The notes: generated by a model not told the origin, from the letters alone. A DNA stretch of 64,000 nucleotides from Neoceratodus forsteri (GCA_016271365.2 CM057456.1:610271501-610335500), one strand, 5' to 3'. Numbered from the stretch's first letter, positions 9,465 through 21,176 are shown. Program-made: numbers and translations.

Positions 9465-11145
9465 AAGAGGGGGAGGTACCTAAAACAAACAGTAGAAACA
9501 CTCTGGATACAGAAGTTGATACCAGCCCATTTACAGAAGAAAGGGTTCTGAAAGAACTCTTAAAACTGAAGGTGGACAAAGCAATGGGGCCTGATGGGAT
9601 TCATCCCAGAATTCTAAAAGAACTAAGGGTAGAACTAGTGACACCACGGACTACCCTTTTTAATAAATCATGGGAGGATGGGGTGGTACCTGAGGACTGG
9701 AGGAGGGCAGATGTGATTCCCCTTCACAAAAGTGGGAGCAAGGCAGAAGCAGGAAACTACAGACCTGTTAGTTTAACCTCAGTGATAGGGAAAATGATGG
9801 AATCACTTCTGAAGGAAAGAATTGTCCAGTATCTAGAGGCCAGAGGGCACAGGACCCTAGGCAGCATGGATTCACAGCGGGAAGGTCATGCCAGATGAAT
9901 CTGATAGATTTCTTTGACTGGGTGACCAAAGTAGTAGATCAGGGAGGGGCTGTGGACATGGCCTACCTAGACTTTAACAAGGCATTTGACAGTCCACCAA
10001 AAATTAATATCTGAGTTAGCCAGCCTGGGAGTGGGTCCCAAGATGACAGCCTGGGTAAAGAATTGGCTGGAGAATAGGACACAGAATAATAGTAAATGGA
10101 GTCCCTCGGAAGAAAGGGGTTACTAATTGGGGTGCCGCTTGGGAGTTAGAATTATTAGGACCAGTCCTCTTCAATGTCTTTATAGCGACATTGCAGAGGG
10201 ACTGGAAGGAAAAGTATGCCTCTTGCAGATGACACAAAGATCTGCAACAGAGTTGATGCACAGGGTGGGGTGGAAAGGATGAGAAGGACTTGGCAAGGTT
10301 AGAGGAATGGTCAAATGTATGGCAGCTTAGATTCAATGCTAAGAAGTGCAAGGTAATGCACCTGGGAAACAAAAACCCAAGGGAAGAGTACACAATGGGG
10401 GGTGAGATACTAACAACAACAAAAATGGAAAGGGACCTGGGGGTAGTCATATCAGATGACCTAAAGGTGGGCAAGCAATGTGAGAGGGCAGCAAGGAGGG
10501 CTGGGGGGATACTGGGATGCATAGGGAGAGGCATCACCAGTAGAAAACAGGAAGTTACTATCCCTCTGTACAGACAGCTGGTGAGACCCCATCTGGAGTA
10601 CTGTGTGCAGTTCTGGAGACCCAATCTCCACAAAGACATAGACAGGATGGAAGCTGTCCAGAGGAGGGCAACTAAAATGGTGCAGGGTCTGCACCGGAAG
10701 ACATATGAAGAGAGAATAAAGGAGCTTAATATGTATAGCCTTGAGGAAAGGAGGGAGAGGGGGACATGATAGAAACGTTCAAGTACCTCAAGGAATCAAC
10801 AAAGTCAAGAGGGTAGCATCTTTAAAAAAAGGTGTGCAAGAACAAGAGGGCACAATTTGAAGATAGAGGGGGCGGCTCAGAGGTAATTTAAGGAAGTATT
10901 TTTCTAGAGAGGGTTGTGGATGCATGGAGCGGCCTTCGGAGGAAGGTTGTGGAGTCAAAATCAGTGGTGGAATTCAAGCATGCATGGGACAGTCATAAGG
11001 CCATTCTAGGGGGTGGGAGTAGGTAGAAGTAGGCTGCTGGTTAACTAGGATCTACAGCTTATCCAGTAGGTAGGGAAATGGGCAGACTGGGTGGGCCAAG
11101 CGGTCCTTATCTGCCGTCAAATTCTATGTTTCTATGTTTATGTAA
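9465..11145 (+). mobile_element. CR1 LINE copy a (5'-truncated, tail TCTATGTT repeats)
   Basis: Truncated CR1 covering the RT and 3' UTR. It starts in the EN-RT linker and ends with octamer repeats 'tctatgtttctatgttt', the CR1-type 3' tail. It is inserted in a Penelope-like GIY-YIG domain. Copies b, c, d and e belong to the same family, with a shared 3' UTR around 'ggtgggccaagcggtcctta'. Confidence 0.92.
9500..10800 (+). pseudogene. CR1 copy a reverse transcriptase
   Basis: The N-terminal part (9,572-9,898) has MGPDGIHPRILKEL, GVVPEDWRRADVIPLHKSG and NYRPVSLTSVIGKMMES, classic CR1 RT blocks. The palm A block (YLDFNKAFD) and the C block (LADDTKIC, about 10,215-10,245) sit in other frames, because several indels break the frame between about 9,890 and 10,290. 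The thumb region (10,290-10,769) is open again, with LRFNAKKCKVMHLG and RRATKMVQGL. Unable to give an active enzyme as it stands. Confidence 0.9.
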
Positions 11146-11235
11146 TTTTTAACGGTCTGGTGGTTTCACCAATATAATACAGAGAACATTTGTATGACCG
11201 GACCGCCCAGGGTATCATCACATTTGTGACGTGTA
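11146..11235 (-). pseudogene. Penelope-like GIY-YIG core (YYIG block)
   Basis: Minus-strand translation gives SLYYIGETTRPLKI next to the CR1 tail, preceded by a cysteine-containing stretch in a mixed frame. YYIGxTxRPLxxRIxEH is the catalytic core start of the Penelope family GIY-YIG domain. It continues in register, after removal of CR1 copy a, into the RITEHK segment at 9,464. The duplicated 'tgtaatt' near both junctions is a likely short TSD of the CR1. Confidence 0.75.
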
Positions 11236-12060
11236 CACGCTCATGTAGTGATAGTATAATATGTTGATTATTGTCACTCCATTTTGTATGCTATTTCATG
11301 TAATGTATGTCATTTTATACTCCATTTTGTATTGTGTGACTCCATTTTACATGCTGCTTCATTTAACTGGTGTTTTGCTCTTTAGATAGCCTCATTATTA
11401 TGTTTTGCTTCAGACAGTGTATTTTGCTGACTTGAAGGTCGCATATTATCAGGCAACCTGTTTTTGTAGTTTTGTTTAAACTTCTGCTTAGCTCATAGTG
11501 TTCTAGGCACCCGCCAGTGTTTGGAGCACAGTGACCTAGCAGGTGTAGGAATTTGAGCAGTCCTTATCGTGAATTTGCAACATCCTGAAGCCCGCCAGCT
11601 TCTAGAATGTGGAAAATAACACAATGAAGGCTGCACGTTATTTTAGCATAGAATAAGATATAAATGTAGCTTTCTCAATGCCTGGTTGGAAGCCTCATCT
11701 GCAGGGTGGACGTCGCTGTGGAACTTTCTCCTGGTTCAAAACTCCTGGCCAGGCTGTGAGATGATTTAGGGCTTCCCAGCTACTGGGAAAAGGCTTGGAT
11801 GATGCTTTATTGAATCGGTGATGTATCATGTTTTGCTTAATTGAAGTATATATTAATGCTGATAGTAATATTGCTAATGAATGAATGCTAAAGTGTAATC
11901 ATTAATACTGATAGTGACATTGCTGTTACATGAAGTGTAATTATCTTTTGCTTGCAATAAATTGTGCTGATGTGTGAATGCCAAGTGTGATTATTCCTTT
12001 GTGACTCTTCGATTAGGCAAGACAGCTCAGCATATATACCTGTGGGTTCCGGCCCCTTTC
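11236..12060 (+). mobile_element. Possible retroviral/LTR-retrotransposon LTR
   Basis: AT-rich U3-like stretch with repeated 'actccatttt', a TATA-like 'aagatataaatg' (about 11,648), a polyadenylation signal AATAAA at about 11,957 followed by GT-rich sequence, and a U5-like end around 'acagctcagcatatatacc'. This order (U3, TATA, R, polyA signal, U5) suggests an LTR. Terminal TG/CA, a primer-binding site and a second LTR were not identified. Confidence 0.35.
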
Positions 12061-13009
12061 TTCTTTATTGAGCACCTGTGTAGGTAGTTGTTTGGTGCAA
12101 GGAAAAGCACGGCGTGGTTGGTTAATGGCAGCGGCTTTAAACTTGGTTTTCTTTTGAAAAACTTCTTATGAGAGTGCTTGGAGGTAGAAATAAAATCTTA
12201 AACTGGTAAGGACTCTGAGTATTCTCTAAAACTTAAATTGCATTGATTTATAATAAGCAATATTGTGATGCAAACATTTTACATTGATTTCAGTATTCAA
12301 CGGTCGCAGTAGAGACACATCGAGTCTGGCCTTCACTTTCAGAATATTTATTTCATTTTGAGGTAATATTCCTACTTAATGATCAAATTATTATTGAAAT
12401 TGGTAAAAGATTTATATCGCTTTTATAATGGCATTTTGTTTCTCTCAAGCAGAGAGTTATTCAAGCAGTCCTTACGCTCTACATAGTAAGCGCACTCAGC
12501 AAAGACTATTTACTTAGTAAGCACTTCTTTAGTGGACTAATATTATTGAATTTATTAAGAAAAGTGCTAAAATTCATTGAGATTTTTGTTTTATTTACTT
12601 TAATTACAGAGAAAGAATACGAGGAATTGTTTGGTATACAAAGGTTACCGAGGCGAGCGTATAGCGCTCCACCCCCAAATTAAAGGTAGAAGCCGCACAC
12701 ATTAACGCAACCATCTTTGAGTTTTTTGCGATTAGTAGGTTAGTTTCACCTATTAATGATTGCATTATTATTATTATTACTGAAAGGAAACAAATAAATT
12801 TATTAGCTCTGTCTTCTTTTTTTGATTTTTTTTTTACAGAACAACATAAGCTCCGTTGTCTGACAAAGGAACTAAAGTTCTGAAACATTACATAAAGTTC
12901 TCTTGGAGTATTGCTATAATATTAAAGAGATTATGAAGTATTTTTACTAATAAATAAAATGTATAATGATTATTTAAAGAGCTGTATTGATTTGTACTTT
13001 ATCATAAGG
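12061..13009. other. AT-rich sequence without recognisable gene
   Basis: About 950 bp with low GC, two (ATT)n runs and a T-run. It may be leader or internal sequence attached to the putative LTR upstream: a 'ggtaag' donor-like site lies near 12,208 and an acceptor-like 'tttaattacag' near 12,608. I see no coding similarity. Confidence 0.4.
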
Positions 13010-14323
13010 GTTGAGAGGGAAAATGATGGAATCACTTCTGAAGGAAATAATTGTTGAGTACCTAGAGGCCAGTGGGGCACAGGACCCAAGGCAGCATGGA
13101 TTCACAGCGGGGAGATCATGTCAGACAAATCTCATCAATTTCTTTGACTGGGTGACCAAAGTAGTAGACCAGGGAGGGGCTGTGGACATGGCCTACCTAG
13201 ACTTTAGCAAGGTATTTGACACAGTCCCACACAAAAGATTAATAAACAAGTTAGCCTCCCTGGGAGTGGATCTCAGGGTTGTAGCCTGGGTAAAACATTG
13301 GCTGGACAACAGGAACAGAGGGTAATAGTAAACGGAGTCCACTTCGAAGAAAGGGGGGTTACAAGTTGAGTACCGCAGGGTTCAGTACTGGGACCGGTCC
13401 TCTTTACTGTCTTTATTGGTGACATTGCAGAGGGACTGGAAGGGAAAGTATGCCTCTTTACAGATGACACAAAGATCTGCAACAGGGTTGATACACAAGG
13501 GGGTGGAAAGGATGAGAAGGGATTTGGCAAGGTTAGAGGAATGGTCAAAAGTATGGCAGCTTAGATTCAATGCAAAGAAGTACAAAGTAATACACTTGGG
13601 AAACAAAAACCCAGGGGAAGAGTACACAATGTTGAGGGAGGTACTAACAACAACAAAAATGGAAAGGGACCTGGGGTAGTCATATCAGATGACTTAAAGG
13701 TAGGCAAGCAATGTGAGAAGGCAGTAAGGAGGGCTGGGGGGGGTACTGGGACACATAGGGAGAGGCATCACCAGTAGAAAACAGGAAGTTGTTATCCCTC
13801 TGTACAGACAGTTGGTGAGACCCCATCTGGAATACTGCATGCAGTTCTGGAAACCCCATCTCCGCAAGGACTTAGGATGGAGGCAGTCCAAATGAAGAGA
13901 GACTAAAGGAGCTTAATAGGTATACACTTGAGGACGAGAGGGAGGACATGATAGAAACATTTAAGTACCTCAAGGGAATTAACAAAGTCCAAGAGGGCAG
14001 CATATTTCAGAAAAAGAGATGTGCAAGAACAAGGGGGCACAATTTGAAGATGGGGGGGACGGCTCAGGGGCAATGTGAGGAAGTATTTTTTCATGGAGAG
14101 GGTGGTGGACACATGGAATGGCCTTCCTGAGGAGAAAGTGGGCTCAGAAACAGTGAGGGAATTCAAAGAATGCATGGGACAGACGTAAAGCAATTCTAGT
14201 GGGAGGTAGGAGGAAGTAGGCTGCTGGGTAACTAGGATCTACAGCTTATACAATAGATAGGGAAATGGGCCAACTGGGTGGACCAAGCGGTCCTTATCTG
14301 CCGTCAAAGTCTATGTTTCTATA
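13010..14323 (+). mobile_element. CR1 LINE copy b (5'-truncated)
   Basis: Same family as copy a. It starts inside the RT (GKMMESLLKEIIVEYLEASG) and ends with 'tctatgtttctatattt'. The RT piece 13,011-13,325 has QHGFTAGRSCQTNLINF and VDMAYLDFSKVFDTVPHKRL (motif A intact). Motif C (LFTDDTK, about 13,453) is in another frame, and FxDD has Thr where Ala is usual. Indels break the ORF at about 13,322 and again before the thumb. Confidence 0.92.
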
Positions 14324-14329
14324 TTTCAC

Positions 14330-14952
14330 ACCTGTGACCTCTATATAAATACAGGTTGGCTACCTCTTGAGCTATGTATAAAGTACCAAAAGAGCCTACT
14401 TGCAAAAAAGACCACCCCTTGTTCTCTCCTTCCCCTCTCTTAACTCACTTATCTGCCCAGCTCATCACAAACACTCCACCCAGAGTGCCCTCAGGACAAC
14501 CCTCCAAGTACCTTTTTGTAGGACCAACCTGGGTAAGCGTTCCTTCCCTGTTAGATCACCAGTGTGGTTAAATGAGCTTCCACCTGCTATACTGGACCTC
14601 TCCACCCATGCTCATTTTAAATCTGCCTTGAGAAGGTACTTTACATCGAAAATAATCTGCAACTGCACTAAATACCCATCCACCTCCCCTGCGGGAGCAC
14701 CTCCCTCCCCCCACTCCTGCCCTCCCTCATTCTCTCTATGTTATATTCCTGACTACCCTGACAATGCTACCTGTAGTGGCTGTTTATTTGTTTCTAGACC
14801 AAATGAAGGCCATTTTGGTAAAATGCTTGCCCAAGTCAATGTATTATTTGAATTTCATCTAATTAATGCTCTGTAATGTATGGTGTGGAACCTTTGTAAA
14901 GGCATCCCAGCTCAAAGGTGTATCTCTGAATCACTAATAAATAAATAAAAAG
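14330..14952 (+). mobile_element. L2-type LINE family A, 3' end
   Basis: Carries the last part of the LINE ORF (PVWLNELPPAILDLSTHAHFKSALRRY, about 14,560-14,640), matching the 'sapsWfnsLP...lttFk..Lr..lF' end of L2-clade proteins. The 3' UTR ends at 'gtggaacctttgtaaaggc...ctcaaaggtg' and (ATAA)n. The same 3' end occurs at 22,975-23,060 (minus) and 59,350-59,418. Confidence 0.8.
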
Positions 14953-15510
14953 ACCTGGGAACAGAAGTAGGAGGTTGTTCAGGAAAGATGTTTGGTTTTA
15001 TCTTCTGTTTTAACTGAAATATTTGAATAGTTTTGTACTTGTAATTAGTTCTGTGTGTTAAAAATTACTGCTTTGAGTTAGAACTGTTACTTGAGCTGTG
15101 ATATTGTAACTATTGGGGCTTGTGTGCTGGGTGTGGGAACACTTGTTTGGCAGTGATAATTAGAGTGAAATTTAAATGTAATGTTTGTCTGGTGGTGGTA
15201 GAGCCCTCCCACCCACACTGTTTTGTAGGCTTTCTTAAATACTGAAAAGCCACTGGGGGTTGGGATTGAAGGGCTGTGCATTTCTGTTTGCGACTGAAAT
15301 TTGAAGCAACAGGAACTGGTGGGCCTGTGACATCATACGGTACCTGATGTCTGCATACACACACTGTTAGTGGGACTGGACTCACACTGGACTGTATGTG
15401 TTTGTGAGACTTGGGAACTTTATTGGTAGGGTTGAAATTGGGTTCGTAAATAACTGCAGTCAGTATAGAGAGAGAGACTGTATTCCAGAGGGAAGGGACT
15501 GAGAAAAGGG

Positions 15511-15735
15511 GTGTGTGCCATTATGAACAGAGAGGGACAAACAGGGTGGCCACATTCCACCATGACAGGCATCTTCGGAAGGGCTGTAGGCTGCACAGGC
15601 TGTGGGATGTCAATAATTCTCAATTGGGCCTGGAGAGAGGGAGGCTGCCCACTCTGTAGACAGCTGTCTTGTATCAGGAGTGAAGTATATTGGTTAAGGA
15701 GTAAGCTGGGGGAGTTGGGGGGTGTCCAAAGATAA
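15511..15735 (+). pseudogene. CR1 ORF1 N-terminal cysteine-rich segment
   Basis: A 74-codon frame with a CxxC pair in VGCTGCGMSI, a second CxxC pair in GGCPLCRQL and a following helix-like IRSEVYWLRSKLGEL. The pattern CxxC-x(about 16)-CxxC plus coiled helix resembles the zinc-binding N-terminus of vertebrate CR1 ORF1. The ORF closes with a stop at 15,735. The region to 16,090 has no clear frame, and a charged, glycine-rich linker frame runs 16,096-16,578. Confidence 0.55.
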
Positions 15736-16713
15736 GGAGTGTGGATATGGGTGGCAGAAGGGTGGGGCTGAGGGGAGGCTGGGACAACGCTCAGAAATTA
15801 CAGGACGTTATGTTACAGCAAGCAGGAGGAGGATATTAGGACAGAGGACCCTTAGATAGGGATGTTGACACTAAGGGAAAGCGTCGAAATTAAGCATTCC
15901 GAATATAAAGAGGTGGAGGGAAGAGTCAGGAGGGGCTGTTGTGGGGAAGCCTAGAAGAGCAGACAGTGAGAAGGGAGGGGCTGTTGTGGGGAAGCCTAAA
16001 AGAGCAGACTGTGGGAAGGGAGCTCCTAAGGAGAACAGGGCAAGAGGGGAGGAAGGGGGCAGTTTAGAGGGGCAGTCGGGGGAAACTCAGCTTACTTGAT
16101 GGAGGCTGGCATAGAGTGTTACAATAAATTTGAGCTACTAAGCAACCTAGAGGGGGAGGAAGGGGTTGGTGGAAATGAGGAAACTGATACAGAGGCCGGG
16201 GGGAGGGAGTTGGATACCCATAGGGCATCACAGACCGGCAATGGAAAGGATAGAAATAGTCCCAGAGGGAGAAGGGGAAACATAAATGTTAAGCAGATGG
16301 GGGAGATGCAACATATTGCAGACATGAGGGAGGACAGCACGACTGGAGAGACACTGGGAGACAAGGAGGTGGGGGAGGGGCCTCCCTTCAGCAGGGGGGT
16401 CTGTACCAAGTATGGGGCCCTAGGTAAAGGGCACCCACAGAGGGCCTCTGGAGGTAGGGATACTATTACAAGGGGGAAGGATGGCGGTGTGGGGGAAGGG
16501 GAACCCATTACAGCCAGGATAAATGGTTCAGATAAGAGAGGGTTAATGGGGACATCTATTTGGGGGGGTCTGAGTTAAGTGGGCAAAATAACAAGGGAGG
16601 CAGAAAGGGAGGGTGACAAGGGAGTCTCTAATAAGGCAGGAAGACTCCCATGGAATTGAGATCATGAATAAAGGGGGATGGGGGGTTGAGGCGCATAGTG
16701 GGTAACCATAAGG

Positions 16714-17242
16714 ATGATGGCGGTGTTAAGGTTCTGTTGGGGAGACTCGATGATTAGAGGTATCCAGTGGGAGGGCAGGGGTGGATGCCATAGCCAGGTG
16801 AAGGTAGTGAGTATCTCTGGGCTGACAGCGCACAGAGCAAAGTTCATGGTGTACGAACTGGTTAGGGATTGTGGAGGGAAACCGGATTTCCTGGTGCATT
16901 TGGGAACTAACGATCTAGAGGGAAATAGCCTTTTGGAAATCCAAGCATGGTTCCAAGAACTTGCCAGAGTCTGTCGGGATAATGGATGCAACATTTCCCT
17001 TTCGGAGATATTGCCAGTACCAAAGGCCTCAGTGGCGAAAAAAATGAAGATCACAGAAGTTAATGACTGGCTCAGGAAGTGGGGTGAAGAGAGTGGGTTG
17101 GGGGTGTTAGGGAACTGAAAAGGAGTTTGGGAGGATAAGGAACTGTATGCCAAGGACAGGCTTCATCTTGCCCTGTTAAGGAAGGAAGTCCTTAAACAGG
17201 GGGTGGCTGACTACATTCAGGAAAGGTGGGGTTTAAACTTGT
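16714..17242 (+). pseudogene. CR1 ORF1 SGNH-hydrolase (esterase) domain
   Basis: The frame has WGDSMIRGI (block I, catalytic Ser in GDS near 16,747), DFLVHLGTNDLEGN (block III, GTND at 16,903-16,914), a conserved 'SEILPVPKAS' block and, after one in-frame TGA at 17,116-17,118, AKDRLHLALLRKEV with the block V Asp/His (near 17,155). All catalytic blocks of the CR1 ORF1 esterase are therefore legible. The stop replaces what is normally a tryptophan position in the W-x-x-F region. The enzyme is thought to have lipid/membrane-related or RNP-assembly roles in CR1 and related LINEs; its exact role is unclear. Confidence 0.85.
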
Positions 17243-17429
17243 GAGAGGGAGGATAAGGAGGGGCTGACTGAAGCCCTCTCTCCAGATGAGGGAGTAGCCT
17301 TCAAACCCGGGGAGGGAAACAGACTGGGGTGAAGGTTTCAGGAATAGCAGAGGAGGATGGAAGAATAAGGAACCTGGGTGGGGTTCGACAAAGGGGATCA
17401 GGAATAAGGGGTTGGGGGGGTGGTGTTAG

Positions 17430-18140
17430 TAAATGCCAGGAGCTTGGGAAACAAGTTGCCAGAGTTCCAGGCCATGCTGTTCAGGGGAGGAGGGGGTGGA
17501 TGTGGCGGCGGTCACGAAAACGTGGGCCAACAAACACCGTGACTGGGACCTAAACATGCAGGGGTATACTATGCTTAGGAAGGATAGAAAGGAGGGCAGA
17601 GGGGGTGGAGTGACTATGTTCATTAGAGATGACATAGAAATTGCTAGGGTAGAAGAGGCAGAGGGAAACGTGGAGGCCTTATGGATCACCTTACGAACCC
17701 CAGCAGGAGGTAAGGTCAAGCTAGGTGTAGTATAAGGCCCCGGGATGGGTGATGTTCTGGAGGATGGTTTGCTGGACAACATCATTGCCCAGTGTGGACC
17801 AAAAGTGGAAGGAGTGGTGTTGATGGGGGACTTTATTATGCCAGGTACAAACTGGGGAACCATGTCCTCTAAGGTGGCCAAGGAGCAGAGGCTGCTGGAT
17901 GGCTTCCAGGATGTGTTCTTAACACAGCATGTGATGGAGCCCACAAGGGAGGGGCATGTCCTGGACGTGGTTCTGGCAGATGGGGATCTGGTAAGGGACC
18001 TGGCTGTAGAGGATTCCCTGACTGGGAGGCGACCACAACACTGTCTGGTTTCAAATAAGCATGGGGGAGATCTAGGACACTGGCAGTGGACTTGGGAGGT
18101 GAACTTGTGGGCATGGGAAATATTCTCATGGATCACTTGA
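17430..18140 (+). pseudogene. CR1 ORF2 endonuclease domain
   Basis: Begins with VNARSLGNKLPEFQAM (17,430), then frameshifts into TKTWANKHRDWDL (motif TETW, here TKTW), GRGGGVTMFIRDDIEIA, GVVLMGDFIMPGTNWGT (GDFN block with Ile for Asn), VFLTQHVMEPTREGHVLDVVL and a degraded GDH block near 18,040. This is the apurinic-type endonuclease that nicks target DNA for target-primed reverse transcription. A stop lies near 17,735, and catalytic-site substitutions (E to K in TETW, N to I in GDFN) mark it as dead. Confidence 0.85.
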
Positions 18141-18346
18141 AGGGATTACATCAATGACAAATGTGGAAAAGAGATGGGAGGTCATAAACGGGGACTTCAT
18201 GAGGCAGTCAGGACCTGCGCTTAAGCATGAAACGTAAGGGAGCAAGGTCACATAAACCATGCTGGTGATCCAGTGAGGTACAGGTAGCAGTCAGAGAAAA
18301 GAAGGCGCCTACAAAAATATGAAACAACAAGAGGGATAGGGAAAAA

Positions 18347-19820
18347 ATGTACCATCTTGCATCTAGAAAAGTCACCCAGATGGTGAAGGGGCAAAGTCCA
18401 GTAAGAGCAGCGCTGGCACACAGGGATATGGAGAGAAAAGGGTTCTTCCGGTACATTGGGGAGTGGAGAAAAACTAAGGGCCATCTCGGCAGATTGAGAT
18501 CAGAAGGAGGGTGGGTGGAAGAGACGAGGGACCAGGCAGAGGTATTAAACGAGTGCTTCACCTCTGTGTTCACTAGGGAGGGGGATGGGATATCTACAAA
18601 GCAAGGCACGATGGGGATAGAAGCGGTAGTGAGTGGGACCAGGGGAGCAACAGAAATGGAGCAAGAGGGAGGGAGAGGTACCCCAGGGGTGTCATATCAG
18701 GATAAGGATAAAAAGGCCAGTAAGGTGGAGGGGAAGGATGATGCTATCTCCACCAAAAGGGTGTGGTTAGCCCTCAAGGCCCTAAAGAAAGATAAATCTC
18801 CTGGGCCGGATGGCATTCATCCGAGAGTACTGTGGGAATTGGCGGACATACTGGCTGCACCCCTGGTGGAGCTCTTCAACAGGTCGCTTGAGGCAGGGAG
18901 GGTACCTAGGGATTGGCGAGAGGCACATGTGGTGCCAATCCATAAAGAGGGGTTGAGGGAAGTACCAGGTAACTATAGACCCATCAGTTTGACCTCAGTG
19001 GTGGGAAAATTAATGGAGAGTATACTAAAGAAACAATTGGGGGTGTACTTGGAGGAGGTGGGAGGTCTGGATTGTCGGCAACATGGGTTTGTGCCAGATA
19101 GATCATGTCAAACCAATCTTGTGGAGTTCTACGAATGGGTAACATCAGAACTGGACAGGGGAAAGCCTGTGGATGTATTATTCTTGGACTTCAGCAAGGC
19201 GTTTGACTCTGTCCCCCACAATGGTCTGGTGGAGAAACTGACAGGGTTGGGAGTAGGCCCTTTGATGGTCAGATGAATTGAAAACTGGCTAGCTGGACGC
19301 ACCCAGAGAATAGTGGTCGGTAAGGAGCTCTTGAACCCTAGAGAGGTCAGTAGTGGGGTACCGCAGAGCTCGGTCCTGGGTCCAGTCCTGTTTAATGCAT
19401 ACATATCGGACATCAGGGAGGGTATAGGGTGTGAAATGAGTCTCTTCACTGATGACTCCAAGATGGGAGCAGTAGGAAGAGGGGAGGTTGGCCCTGCAAG
19501 GGGACCTGGATACCCTGGAAAGCTGGGCTCACACATGGAAATTAAATTTCAATATCACCAAATGCAAGGTGTTACATCTTAGGCGGGGAAACCCTAAACA
19601 CAGGTACACCCTGGGAGGGGAAGCGCTGGAGGCCTCAGCAGGGGAAAAAGACCTAGGGATCATGGTGGATGCATGTATGAATAACTCTGAGCAGTGCAGG
19701 AGAGCGGCTAGCAAAGCAAACAGGATGTTGGGATGCATCGTAAGGGGGATCACCTCTAGGAGCAGGGAAGTGATTCTGCCACTGTACAATGGACTGGTTA
19801 GACCACACCTTTAGTACTGT
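18347..19820 (+). pseudogene. CR1 ORF2 reverse transcriptase
   Basis: A 309-codon open frame (18,347-19,276) covers the EN-RT linker and RT: KSPGPDGIHPRVLWELAD, VPRDWREAHVVPIHKEG, NYRPISLTSVVGKLMES, QHGFVPDRSCQTNLVEFYEW and VDVLFLDFSKAFDSVPHNGL (motif A). A TGA at 19,274-19,276 interrupts what was R-W-IENWL. The next frame has VSSGVPQSSVLGPVLFNAYI (motif B) and LFTDDSKMG (motif C, near 19,445). The thumb is in a third frame (19,488-19,814). The longest well-kept CR1 RT in the window. Confidence 0.92.
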
Positions 19821-20489
19821 GTACAGTACTGGAGACCACACGTGAAGAGGGACATACAGCTCCTGGAGAGGGTACAGAGAAGGGCAACTAAGATATGATA
19901 CGAGGACTAGGGGATTTGACATATGAGGACAGACTTGAGGAGCTCTGCCTGTTTTCATTGGAGGAGAGGAGAGATGTGGGGAAATGATTGAGGTCTTCAA
20001 GTACCTCAAGGGAATAAATAGGGTAAACAGGGAGGGGATCTTTAGACTAAAGCAGGGAGGTATCACCAGAGGGCATGGTTTGAAGTTGGAAGGTGGAAGG
20101 GTGAGGGGGAAAAGAGGACGAGGTTTTTCACTGAGAGGGTGGTGGACCCTTGGAATGTGCTGCCTGGCGAGCTGGTTCAGAGATCTACAGTGGAGGGCTT
20201 CAAGAGAGGGTGGGACAGACACAGAAAGTGGATGTATCAGATGATGGCCTGGCCCAGGGGGTGGGGATGGATGATAGGGGTTTCTGGAACACAAGGGGGG
20301 GCAGGGCCTTGGCACCCAACTAGGGATCTGAGGTTTGAGCAGTCTGCAGACTCGATAGACCGTAAAGCCTAATCTGCTGCCAATTAGTATGTTAGTACTT
20401 GTGATGCAGAGACAGAAGGGCTGTTTTGCCTGGATTCTGGAAGAAAACAACACCACAAAAAGAAATGTTTAAAAGGATATGGGTAATGA

Positions 20490-21176
20490 TAGTATAAGCA
20501 TTAAATGGGAAAAGGCTGTACCTTCCAACTCATGTTATAAAGCCACAAGAAACAAAACTATACAATATAAACTAGTTAATAGAGCATACTTTACACCTAC
20601 AAAGTTATAAAAAATGAAACTAAGTCAAGATTCATTTTGTTGGCATTGTAAAGCACCTAATACTTATTGAACATATGTTCTGGTCTTGCAAATTCATCTG
20701 AGAATGGTGGATGATAACTACAAAAATAAATACCAGTATAATACCAGACTATAGCAACTGTAATACAGGCATGACCCTTCTGTTTTTGCAACATAATCGT
20801 GAAGGTTTAAGCAAGAAGGACCAGGCTGTCTATCATATTGCTTCTGTTACTACTAACAGCTGATATTGAGCCATTGGAAATTCCATGCTCTTTCGAAACC
20901 ATTTTCTTACAGTATATGGAAATACAGCTTTTTAAATACTTCACTTGATGAAAACTTCTTAGAAGATAGGACATTTTACTGTCAGCTATCAGAACAGGAC
21001 ATTACTTGGTGTGACAGGTCATTATATTTTCCAGATTCAACATGAACCGAATTCTAAATGTTCTTTATTTGTTCCTACAACTCCTTGTATTATATGAACT
21101 GTAATAGTAAAAGTAGGTATAGTCAGTACTGTTTTTCACATTGTTATAAAACATCAATAAAATATTGATTAAAAGA
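20490..21176 (+). pseudogene. L1 LINE #1, 3' end of ORF2 and 3' UTR
   Basis: Reads IKWEKAVPSNS, QYKLVNRAYFTPTKLKKM and DSFCWHCKAP, the 'tqykilhr.ywTP.kL.rm....s..CwrCk' zinc-knuckle-like C-terminus of L1 ORF2. The C-H-x-C pattern is present. The 3' UTR ends near 'caataaaatattgattaaaaga'. It completes the L1 that starts left of position 1. Stops occur just after the CWHC block. Confidence 0.8.

Larger units (their letters stand above)
14953..20480 (+). mobile_element. CR1 LINE, second family, near full length
   Basis: Contains a 5' region, ORF1 (zinc-finger-like segment, then SGNH esterase), ORF2 (endonuclease, RT) and a 3' UTR around 'gactcgatagaccgtaaag'. It differs from copies a-e in the 3' UTR and tail but matches the minus-strand copy at 30,640-35,100. 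The 5' limit is set at the end of the upstream L2 tail and could be further in. The 3' limit is where L1 #1 resumes. Numerous stops and frameshifts are present. Confidence 0.85.
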
